The position numbers and the translations under genes were made by a program. A DNA stretch of 64,000 nucleotides, taken from Rhodeus uyekii (taxonomy: Eukaryota > Chordata > Actinopteri > Cypriniformes > Acheilognathidae). Shown piece after piece: positions 36,473 to 46,494 of the stretch (positions are counted from its first letter, which is position 1; the number at the start of each line of letters is the position of its first letter). Under the pieces are notes generated by a model, which saw only the letters and a program-made list of their open reading frames with translations, had not been told where the DNA came from and did no database searches. Location of the stretch: NCBI GenBank assembly GCA_037043235.1, contig JAWRVZ010000154.1, positions 664,001 through 728,000 on the forward strand, in the 5' to 3' direction.

Positions 36473-36910
36473 TATATTTTTAAGATGGAAGAATGCCGTT
36501 TTACAGATGCTAGAGACGTGGCTTTCAAATGAAAGATTGGTATCAAAGAGCACACCCAGGTTTCTAACTGACGACGAAGACTTGACAGAGCAGCCATCGA
36601 GTGTTAGGCAGTAGTCTAGATTATTATGTGCAGAACTTTTTGGTTTAATAATTAGATTCTCTGTTTTTTCAGAATTAAGCAGTAGAAAGTTATTAGTCAT
36701 CCAATTTTTTATATCAGTTAATTTAGTGAATTTGTTCGTTTCATCAGGATGAGAAGAAATATAGAGCTGAGTATCATCAGCGTAACAATGAAAGCTAATG
36801 CCATGCTTCCTAATAACTGCACCCAAAGGAAGCATGTACAGGGTGAAAAGCAATGGTCCTAGTACTGAACCTTGAGGAACTCCATACTGAACCCGTGACC
36901 GATATGACAT
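36458..36910 (-). pseudogene. L2/CR1-type LINE reverse-transcriptase fragment
   Basis: The 150-codon minus-strand frame contains two reverse-transcriptase signatures: GVPQGSVLGPLLF (residues 10-22) and the catalytic CYADDTQLY (42-50). It then has a thumb-like stretch ending VRNLGVLFD (116-123) and SSICKTAFFHL (133-143). Upstream on the same strand, to about 37049, further RT sequence (IDHKILLNRLENYVGISGV) is visible in another frame, so a frameshift lies near 36970. A full ORF2 is about 1,000 residues, and both ends are missing here. The YADDTQLY form is usual for CR1/L2/Rex-type elements, the same broad group as the fragment at 14101. The last codons (36458-36472) fall in the flanking repeat. 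Confidence 0.85.
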
Positions 36911-37051
36911 CTCCTCATTTACTGCTACAAACTGATAACGCTCAGATAAGTATGATTTGAACCAGGCTAATGGTTCAGGCTAACTCCACTAATGCCAACA
37001 TAGTTTTCAAGTCTATTTAGAAGGATTTTGTGGTCGATTGTAGATTATAGA

Positions 37052-37205
37052 CCACCCAGGTCTATATTTACTCATATCGCCACTGAAAAAAACATATTAG
37101 TCGACTGCTAGTCTTTTGTGAAAGGGTTTATTGCATTTCCTCACCACTTTGAGATATACAGTACGGAAGGTGCATGACATTTTGATTGAATTACATTGAC
37201 TTAAA
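37052..37205. repeat. Direct repeat, right copy (154 bp)
   Basis: Near-identical to 36320-36472 in the same orientation. The 579 bases between the copies are essentially all LINE-derived. Confidence 0.95.
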
Positions 37206-38513
37206 CTTTCAGGCTATCCTCCCGATGCTGCAATACGATTACTATCTACCCCCGATGTTTTTATATGGGCTTAAAGATAAAGGCATCCATCCAGCCGGAA
37301 ACAGAGCTCCAGGCAATAACAGCATCCCACCGCACCTCAGATGTGTCCATTCAGGTCCATTAAAGCACAGCTGGTGTCATTTAGACTCGGAAAAAGACGG
37401 TTCCCTTCCCATTTTATAGAGCTTGAAAACAGTGAGCCCCTCAGCCACAGTGCTCCATCACTCCAGCACAGTGAAGTGATTTTTGATATGCAGACGTTAA
37501 CATTAGCCTAGCATACATCATCTGCTCTAATGCAATGCACAGGAGAATGCTAGCAGGCAGAAGTTTCAAAGTAGAAATTTGAAAGGGAAAACAGTGTGTT
37601 GCAAAAATCTGCTCTCCTGTCTGATTAATATGCATCAGATAAACTCGTAAGGAAACCATGAAATTGATCTAAAAAGACCCAGTCAGATGTGCGTATATGC
37701 TAGCTTATGATGTTATGATAGCGCTAGCAGGCTAGCATACGTAAGGCAGGTAATGGTGTTGAGGAGATATATGTGTGCCAGTTTAATAGACAGCCGTCTA
37801 ATTTAATCTAATCTAATTTCTGCATCTCTGGAGTCTTGTTCCTCTGGTGGTCGCGGGATAAGAGAGATATGTGCATGTGCAAGGGTTCTGTGGTGAAGTA
37901 TGTGCAGGTACACACATGTAAAGAGCAGTCATTATTCATGTTTTTTTCACATGATCTAGTTTATTTCTTAATCTCATTAGGGACTTAGAAAATCAGAGAC
38001 TTGAATAGAAACACAGTTGTTTTGCACAATTCATCAGTGCACTGTATTTAAGGCGACGTCTACATTAATCAAGATACATTTGAATATGGCGTTTTCGTTT
38101 CAAAATGCTCTCTGTCCACATTAGCACTTTTACGTGTTTTACAAAAGTTTCTCATCCACATTGAAACGTCGGCTAAATTCACTTTACTGCGCATGCGTGA
38201 ACACTCATAAAAAGCTCAGAGATTATACAGAGAACAGAAATGATAAAGTTATCACGCAATTCTTCTAGCAGGATCATTTTGTTTAACAAAATATCTCACC
38301 ATTCACTGATGAGTGACTCCAGTGACACCAGGTCGCACTCACTCACCGTTATATGTTTGGTCTAAAACACAACTAAAACACAGTATGGTCGGGTTTTTGT
38401 AACTGTTACTCATTATAGTTTTCCGTTTATACATGTAAATGTTAAAATGATGGTTTTCAAATAATTTAATGACAAATAATCTGTAAAATATTTATAATAG
38501 CCCACGTTGTTTT

Positions 38514-38518
<5 letters not shown>
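37206..38518. other. No gene recognised
   Basis: Short frames on both strands at 37186-37659 have no domain. A small (TCTAA)n-like run lies at 37797-37815. Confidence 0.5.

Positions 38519-38590
<72 letters not shown>
38519..38590. repeat. (TA)n microsatellite
   Basis: About 35 uninterrupted TA units. Confidence 0.97.
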
Positions 38591-38594
<4 letters not shown>

Positions 38595-38595
38595 G

Positions 38596-38641
38596 TCTTT
38601 ATTTTCAAATGCATACCAATTAATAGTTGCTCAAAAAAAAA

Positions 38642-38675
<34 letters not shown>

Positions 38676-38718
38676 TTTTTTAGCTACTATTAATTGGTAT
38701 ACATTTGAAAATAAAGTA
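38596..38718. repeat. Hairpin with TA/T-run loop
   Basis: Left arm ctttattttcaaatgcatac plus caattaatagt (38597-38627) is matched by the inverted right arm actattaattg plus gtatacatttgaaaataaag (about 38684-38716). The loop holds (TA)n and a T run. The structure parallels the hairpin at 26526-26610. Confidence 0.8.
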
Positions 38719-38994
38719 CATATATCAAATTACTACTTTTAGTTTGAGTATCTCACATCCGTGAGATGATGATGATGCCAATTCCCCAGAAAACTTTTTT
38801 TGGAAATAAGCTCAATCTTGGAAAATTTGATGAATTCTTAGATGAATAATAATGTATATTATATTGTATATTAATTGAACTTAATATGAGACTGAAAAGA
38901 TCATCAGAAGTATACCTATATTACTACTATAACCTATATTAATAATGTAACTACTGTTAGTTTGAGTATCCCAAACATTCCAACATCGCAACGC

Positions 38995-39075
38995 TGCTTC
39001 TCAACCAATAGCGTAGAGTTTGGGGCGGGGCTATATGTTTTTTTGGCCAATGACAGGCAGGGGAGTGTACAGCAA
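38995..39075. promoter_or_regulatory. CCAAT/GC-box cluster with TATA-like string
   Basis: accaatagcg, ggggcgggg, ctatatgtt and gccaatgac occur within 60 bases in the order CCAAT, GC box, TATA-like, CCAAT. No exon follows that I can recognise, so function is uncertain. Confidence 0.25.
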
Positions 39076-39196
39076 ACTTGTATGTACACTACTCGTATGC
39101 TGATGATGCTAATTGCACAAACCTTTTTTGGAAGTAAGCCTAAATAGAACATTTTCTCATGATTAGTTCTTAAGTTGTTAAGTTGATTTCTTCTGA

Positions 39197-39345
39197 ACTA
39201 AAAAGAAGATATATTAAAGAATGTCAGAAACCGAACAATTGACGGCAACCATTGAATTCCATAGTAGGAAAAAAAAGTTCCATGGAAGTCAATGGCTACA
39301 GTCAACTGTTCGGTTACTGAAATTCCTCTAAATATCTATTTTTCT
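39197..39345. mobile_element. Palindromic MITE, central part
   Basis: Centre of the same palindromic family: agaatgtcagaaaccgaaca and caaccattgaattccatagt, inverted in ccatggaagtcaatggctac and aactgttcggttactgaaat. Outer tips are missing. Confidence 0.7.
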
Positions 39346-41142
39346 ATCTGTGAATTGGACTTGATATTATTAGGTTGAAAATAATCAGTGCTATCTTTTA
39401 TTGCTGACAATTGACCGCTTCATGGTACGAGGGTCCAGTCTAGCATCTGGACCGAAGACCCCCACAACTCTTTGGCTTAGTACCCTTGGGCGTTAGGAAG
39501 CTGTTGAGATGTAAAGTGAGATATGATGTGGTACAACTGTGGACACACTCCACTGTGTCCAATCTCTTTCCTTCTCACCTTGACACTCTCTCTCCTTTCC
39601 TGTCGTTCACACTTCTCCTCCCTCTCGCCTCGTTTGGCCTGTCATCGCTCATCATGTTTCCCTCTTCATTGCTACTCTGTATCCTTTTGTTTTTGATTGT
39701 CCCACCATTTCTTTTTGGCACATACCTCTTTCTGTCCCACAGCGACTCCTGTTCCATTTTCTACCACTGTCCACCATCATATCTCCTACCTATGCTGGAT
39801 GAACAGAGGCATTTGAAGGGGTGTGGACGGTGCCGGAGCGGTAGCATATGGTTGTGTCCCGTGTCGTGTGCCAGACCGTTCACCACAGGGAGACACAATA
39901 GTTTGCCAGGGTGTGATTAATATTAAACATCCTACATATAAAAATAATTTTAGCTCAACATTTTAGCATCGTTTGAGAAAAGTGAAATTTATGATACTGT
40001 TGTAGTCAGTAAATGTTTTCTTTTAAATGTTATTGAAACATCATTTTGCCTAGTAATTGATGCGATTTCAAGCTTTAACAAACCTAATTTATCTTATCGC
40101 ATTATTTATTTTAAGCAATATTATTGCGTCATTTATTTAACGCCGTTTAGCATTTCAATATATTTGTAATGGGAAGTGTTTGGAAACCTGTTCTCAACTT
40201 GTATTTTTCTGCCAAAATAAAAGCATGATGGTTTAGTTTGAAAGTGAAAAGTTTAAGACATTAATATTAGTATTGTGACTTGTAGAATGAATACAATTAT
40301 TTTTCTAAGTCTAAATGTTGCAATCATTATTTCATATTCAGGTCTTTAGCGACCTGGGTTTATATCTAACATGGATAGATCTCTACCTGTCGCGATAATA
40401 TAAAACTCTCCTGATATTTCAGATGAATAAATTAAGGCATACGTTATACCTTTTGGAAGGGTTGAGTTTGAGCAGGTGTTTTATACCATCATCACTGTCT
40501 TCATCAGAGCTCATATTCGCAATATTATCATATTCTCAAAATTATTTTCAACGTCTTCAAAATCAAGCAGCTTTTGCATTGGATCCATTCAGTCCAACAT
40601 TTGATTGCATTCAGTACTTGCTGTACAGTAAATCGCTTAGCCATTTTGTTTTCTGCATGCATAACAGAGGGAAACTCCCGTTCAGAATTGTGCATCAGAT
40701 ATTGTAACCTTGTGTAATAAAAGTGAATTTCACCGGTCACTAAAGACCCAGAGTATGAATTTAAGGATTAAAAGCATCATTCTGAATATGATGTGGACTT
40801 ATACTGACTCATACTGCAAATAAATCATTTTAAAACAAAAAACAATCGAAATAAAACTCAGTAAAAAGATGTAATTTTATGTAAACACATCTTGGCTTAC
40901 AGACCTTGATCAACATGTGCCTTTAGGAATTTCAAATGGCTCTTGTGGTAAGAAAGAGTGACTAGAACATGAAAGCAAATGTCTTTCTTCATTTACAGGT
41001 CTACATTTTGAATTATTTAAAGATTAACTTAAGATCTCAGGGTGTTCTTCAAATAAATATTTGATGTCATTGAGGTTCAGCTGACAAAATCTTGAGGATT
41101 CCTGAAATAGACTGTAGTTGTTCTAGCCATGTAGAAAATAGC
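39346..41142. other. No gene recognised
   Basis: The longest frame is 144 codons (39486-39920, +), rich in leucine, serine and phenylalanine from a CT-rich stretch. It could be read as membrane-like but has no family resemblance. The rest is A/T-rich. Confidence 0.45.
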
Positions 41143-41339
41143 TGCCTGGAGGCGAAACTGTATGGCCGTTGAGCAAGTCAATGGGGCCCATACATTTTTT
41201 GGTTGCTGACAATCTTATTGCTTAAAATATCTTCTTTTGTGTTCAGCAGAAGAAAGAAATTCATACTGGTTTGGAACAACTTTGGGGTTAATTAATGACG
41301 GCAGAATTAAAAATTTTGGGCAAACTATCCCTTTTCAAG
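41143..41339. mobile_element. Palindromic MITE, right half
   Basis: aaaatatcttcttttgtgtt, cagcagaagaaagaaattca and a terminal ggcaaactatcccttttcaa match the right arm of the family. The element that follows starts at a TA directly at its tip. Confidence 0.65.
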
Positions 41340-41341
41340 TA

Positions 41342-42094
41342 CAGCAATACCTCGGTTTACGAGTGAATTTGTATTCGAGCAAATGGAAAGTACAAGCATG
41401 GAAAGTCAAATCGGTGTACAAGCATTGTATCGGAGTGCGAGAAAAATTTTTCCGTCGTCCACGCCCATTTTTTTGTGGAAAAGTCCTAACGCTCAGCATC
41501 TTCGTGCGCATTTTTACTGGAAATATCCTAACGACAGCCTTTCACAAAGCCCATCACCCCTTCACTCGTTCATTCTCTCAGTGTCGCTCGGTTTGGTTGC
41601 ATCATTCACCACAGTGATACTTTTATAAGTGATTTACAGCGGTTTTACCTCCTGTTGTTAACATTAATTGTGATCGCTATTGTTCACGTAGTGAAATATA
41701 TACGTACAGTACAGCATATAGACAATGACCTCAAGATGAGTAAGAAAGAAGGGATGAAATTCTCCCTGTAAGCAGTAAAACCCTCCTCTCGTCTCCTTCA
41801 CGCCAGCAGCGACGCGACTCAAAGCTGAAGTGCGCTACAGTAGATTGTCCAGTATTTTTAGAGTTTAATTGTCAATTATTAATTAGTATTTATATGAGAT
41901 CTTAATGGTTATAATTTTAACTGTAATTAATAGAGTAAAACCCAAAACAAATATTTAAAATGGGCATTTATGGTCGTGTGGAACGAATCAAGTGATTTTT
42001 AGTGCATTCTTATGGGGAAAATTGTTTTGGTGTACGAGCATTTTGGGTTACGAACTCTTGGAACGAATTAAACTCGTAAACCGAGGTATTACTG
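41342..42094. mobile_element. 'cagcaatacctcggtttacgag' DNA element, complete
   Basis: The left end is cagcaatacctcggtttacg. The right end is actcgtaaaccgaggtatta then ctg. TA flanks both sides (41340-41341 and 42095-42096). It is the best preserved of three related copies (with 11433-12183 and 16146-17062) at 753 bp. An 81-126-codon pair of frames inside it has no transposase motif, so it is non-autonomous. Confidence 0.85.
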
Positions 42095-43098
42095 TACTTT
42101 GTAGTGCACACTACAAGAAACAAGCTGACAAGCTGGTTAGCTGATGTATTATTGACTAATTTATGCACAACATACACAATGACTAGTCAATGGATTACCT
42201 GAATAACTAGTCATCTTATCCTCCTAAAGGACGCCAATGCAACCTCTCTGAGTGGATTGTACAATCTCTGATTTGTACAATCTGATTCGATAAACGATTA
42301 GCATGCTATCAAAAGTACCACTGCCAAAAGTATCAACATTAAAAATAGAAATATTTCAAACTAGTCAAGCTCTCTACCTTACAGAGTAGAGTGGGAAAAC
42401 GAACTTGTGAGAAATAGGTTGGAGGGACGTGGGCTTGTAGCTGGCTAGCATTGTGTTATTGTTTTCTGTAGTTGTGTTGGTTCCATCTCCCACCAACTTG
42501 CCCTCCATTTGCACTCTTTTCTTTCACAATTTCATTGATCTTTTGCCAGCCGAAATGATGCAAACCTGAAAACAAACCCCCCCCCCCCCCCCCCCCCCAC
42601 AAAATTAAAATAGAAAAGAGCGACTTGCAGTGTGCGCTTAGCTTAACGCCTCATTGATTTTCAGTGTATCAGTCTCTGGGATTTGTACAGTGCGATAAAA
42701 CATATGTGCAGGTGGGAAGACAGAGGCTAAAGTGCCATTTATGCATAAAGAGCGATTCCTAGATTCATATTCTTTATAGGCAAATGACCCCGATTTGATT
42801 TTGATGTGAGCGCGGTCTATGATCAGTGCCAGATCTTGTACTCATCCTGAATGTAGGCCATACCCATAGACTATAATGAGCTATGAGTGACAGTTATTTT
42901 GAGATGAAATATTAATAAGAATAGAGATATCTATTTATGGCTGGATTTTTCCTGGGTCAGGAGAGACGGAACGAACAGGGCGTTCTTAGAATTAATACTT
43001 AATTTGAAAGTCATACCACACATAAAATAAATCTATTATAGAAAAAGGGTGTGGATAATACAGCATAAATAACATAATGATTTGGTTTGACTTTTAAA
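42095..43098. other. No gene seen, one poly-C run
   Basis: Contains the 22-base C run at 42577-42598. No frame above 60 codons. Confidence 0.5.
42577..42598. repeat. Poly-C run
   Basis: Twenty-two consecutive C residues, also a likely place for assembly error. Confidence 0.95.
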
Positions 43099-43362
43099 AG
43101 GAAAGTTCACCATCGTGTCATGAACCAGAATGATTTATTTCTTCTGTGGAACATATGATTGTTTTTGTTTTTGTGTGTTTTTTTTTAAATCCATTCAGTG
43201 GAGCTCAATGGGGTCTGATCAATGCTGTTTTGGAGCCCATTGACTTGACTTATTTGGGGAAAAATGTATTCTTTTGTGTTATGCAGAAGAAAAAATGTCT
43301 ACAGGCTCGGAAAAAAGCTAAACATTGGGGTGTGTAAATGATGATTCATTTTCAGGTGAACC
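43099..43362. mobile_element. Palindromic MITE, diverged
   Basis: Left arm (aaggaaagttcaccatcgtg, tttatttcttctgtggaaca) and inverted right arm (ttttgtgttatgcagaagaa, atgatgattcattttcaggt) around a centre near 43220. Confidence 0.6.
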
Positions 43363-44389
43363 TCCCCATTTATAAAGACAATTGATGCCCAAAGTGAAAT
43401 CCGGGTCCCACAGCTAAATCAGTTAAACTACTGATAAATTATTCATAATCACATCTTGAAAATGAAAAAAGGACTTAGTACCTGTCTGAGTGGAAAATGG
43501 TCCTCTGCGCAAACTCCCACACCAACCATTAAACAAAACATATTCAAATAGAGCGCTAACATCTGGCTCACTGATCCCATAGCTGTTTTAACACAAGCCG
43601 ACTCCCTTCGCCCTGCTGTTCTGTAATCCCGGTTTGCTCACTTGCTTCCGCTTTCCCAATTTGGTGACTAACCCAAACTGTTTTATCTCCAAGAGAAGCA
43701 AATGATGCATTTAAGCAGGCGGTAGAAGCTATCCGGGGGCTGTGACTTGGTGAGGGCAAATTAAGTCTTGATGAAGACGGAAAGTGGGCCGGTACTTCGC
43801 CCTCAGATCCAAAGCGTTGACTGAAGCCCCTTTGATGAGATGTTCATTATGCGTGGTTAAGAAATGGCATCTATCAATCTGCAAATGAGCCGGATAAGTT
43901 GTATAAATTACTCTAATAGTGTGAAAAGCTACCTGTAAGTGTTGGAAATGCAAATGGACCGTAATTGATTGCCACAGGGACAAGTGTTTTCTCCCCAAAA
44001 GTCACTTTTGCTATTTCTTCCTCCTTGTGTGCCGGTGACCGAACCCTCCAGAGGAGACTGTCATTTAGTCTGAGCCGAAGATCTTCCCAGCAGCCCCCAC
44101 GGTGCACTGACATTCAGCTGGAGGTGTTGGTTTCACTTAACAAGCTAAAAATATATGGAATGCCATTTTTTACATAGCAAAATGATGAAAGTTTCAATAA
44201 TTAAGCACTAAAATAAGCAGCTCATAGTCACAGCAGAGTGCGAGTGGGAGGCATATTAAATGTAAAAAAAACTTTTTTTTTGCTTTTCTTTTACTCAATA
44301 TTGTCATACTGATTAAAAAAAATAAAATCTTTAAAATGGCATCTAATTTCCATTATATTATTTGCTAATGTGAACCCAATATTCAAACA
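43363..44389. other. No gene recognised
   Basis: An 89-codon minus frame (43729-43998) and overlapping 60-70-codon frames carry no domain. The 43550-44120 part is the least A/T-rich and is free of visible repeats. Confidence 0.45.
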
Positions 44390-44930
44390 TTTCACATACA
44401 TTTTATTAATTATATATTAATTCAATAATTGTAAAATTGTTTTTGTTTTAGTCATCGCTTTTGACAAAAAAGTAATCTAAATTTAATATATTTTTCTTTT
44501 TGATATATTGATTAATTTTTAATTTGAACTAAAAATGTATCTAATTCTAGTCTGCAAAAATTATATTTAGTTTATGAAAACAAGTTCGTGCATAATTAAA
44601 GAAATATTCAAATATTTCACATCAATTGTATTAATTATATAAACTAATTACATTTTTTTTTATACATTTAACATCTAAATGTAATTTTTTTCATGATATA
44701 TTGATAAATTTTTAATTTCAACATAAAAATGTATCTAATTCTAGTCTGCAAAAAAATTATTTATATTATATTTATATTTAGATAAATTATATTTATATTA
44801 GTTTTTTATGAAAACAACTGTGTTTAATTAAAGAAATATTCAAACATTTCACATCAATTATGTTAATTAATTATATGAATTTATGCATGTAATATTATAT
44901 ATCATATTATATGAATTTATGCATCGAAAA
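44390..44930. repeat. AT-rich tandem repeat, ~2.5 units of 195-235 bp
   Basis: The string attcaaacatttcacat (or a one-base variant) starts near 44391, 44605 and 44838. The string aaaaatgtatctaattctag is found near 44531 and 44726, each time followed by tctgcaaaaa. Units differ by A/T indels. Confidence 0.75.
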
Positions 44931-46109
44931 TGTGAAGTTTTATGCTTCATAGATAGTCATTTATTTATTTTAGATTCATTTTAGTCTGTTATTACAGAAA
45001 AAAAGTACCGGTAAACAAATTTTTGTCGGTATTCTTATCGGTTGATACAACACTGTAAATGTAGGACATTTGAGAAAAAGCCAATGCATTTCCTCTAAAA
45101 TTATAAAGCTAGGACACATTATGGATGCTAGGGAACAAATTCACAAACGAACTTATTGACAGTGAAGGGTGAGGCGGGTGAACCTTGCTCTCTCTTAAAT
45201 ATTCATCAATCAAATTGTGATGCATATAGCAATCATGCAGCTCTATCGAATATCGATTTACAGTGGCATAACAGCAGCGCTACCTCCTGCTGCATCAGCT
45301 GGAAAAGTTGTGTTGTTTTCCTGGAGGTTGAGGTTAAAGCCAGAACCTTACAGCCCTTTGCCCTCAGAGATGCTGAGTCGACAGACCTGTGGTGGGTCTC
45401 TCTGACAAACACACACACACATAAACACTTGTACGCCCATAATAAGACCACACAGTGAACCTTGCTCAGTAGCGTACGCAGCAGCGTTCTCCATCTGATG
45501 CTAAGCCTCGCATTTTTTTCTCCGCATCAATAGCGGTGCAACATTGTACGTCCCTAAGGCTCTTTGTTGCTGTTTTCATCATTCGTTTTCAAAAGGCACA
45601 TGAAGTTTTCCAGGAAACACTATTACAAAAGCAGCATGTTTAGCTTCTCTCATGCATAGCTTTCCATTTTTGGAAAGTTCTCTTTTCGTGAGTACAAAAT
45701 GCAGTCTGACCGGTTTCATTTGTAGTCATTAAACGAGCACAATTGGCATGTGTTTCTATTAGTCCCTATAGGCTTCCGTAGTGCCATTATCAAAGACCCC
45801 CTTGTACTGAGGGAAACGGCAGGCTTTCTATTCAAAGACCTCCCTGTGGAGGACCACTGCGGGTCTGAGAGGCTGAGTGGGGTAACGCTCACCTCAGGGT
45901 CTCTGCTAGACTCCGACAAACACACGCCTCCATGCTGGGTCGCCTCAGACCAGGCCAAGAAAAGAATTCCTGTTCTTTCCTCCAGAACTGTGGCAGTTTT
46001 TTCTTTTCTCCTTCTACTGCTTTCCAGTTTCTCTCTGACTATGGGATGGAATAGTAGAATACTGCTTACAGATCCATCTGGTAAGCGGCATCCAAAAATG
46101 AAAAATTAG
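44931..46109. other. No gene recognised
   Basis: Overlapping 72-119-codon frames (45156-45458 and 45716-46109, both strands) have no domain. The left flank of the retrotransposon insertion ends with the target copy attag at 46105-46109. Confidence 0.45.
46105..46109. repeat. Target-site duplication, left (attag)
   Basis: Identical to 51101-51105 and directly abuts the LTR. A 5-bp duplication is usual for Ty3/gypsy integrases. Confidence 0.95.
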
Positions 46110-46494
46110 TGTAGTGTGGTTGGTTCATGCAGGAAGGAAGAGGCAGGGTCGGCTTAGCTGAGACTCGTTAAACTTTTATTCAAATGAAAGTGAAACCAAA
46201 ACAAAACAGGCGGCGCGCTCGTTCCGCGCTCTGCACTCGGCGCTCAATATCGCTCAGTCTCTCTCAGTCTTTCTGCAGGTTCTCCCGTGCTTTGGGAATG
46301 TGCCGTGCGCTCGAGTCTCAGTCGTTTTCTCTCTCGACCTCCACTTCCTGGCCGCTTATATCCTGTCTCTTCCCGCCAGTTACTGTAACAAGACACAGGT
46401 GTTTGTTATTTGCACTTGACCCACTTACGCCGCGCTCGCTTCTCCACTCCCTCTCCCGCTGCAAACCCCGCTGAACCACACCCCCCTCGCCACA
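46110..46494 (-). repeat. 3' LTR (385 bp)
   Basis: Identical to the 5' LTR except at one position (a at 46480, g in the other copy at 51086). Its U3 edge encodes the last 29 codons and the stop of the Gag-Pol frame. Confidence 0.97.

Noticed and set aside
36320..37205. Genuine small LTR retrotransposon
   Set aside because: The 153/154-bp repeats lack TG...CA ends, primer site and polypurine tract, and the interior is LINE reverse transcriptase.
39486..39920. 144-codon leucine-rich, membrane-like frame
   Set aside because: It comes from a CT-rich stretch, has no family resemblance and lacks supporting splice or promoter signals.
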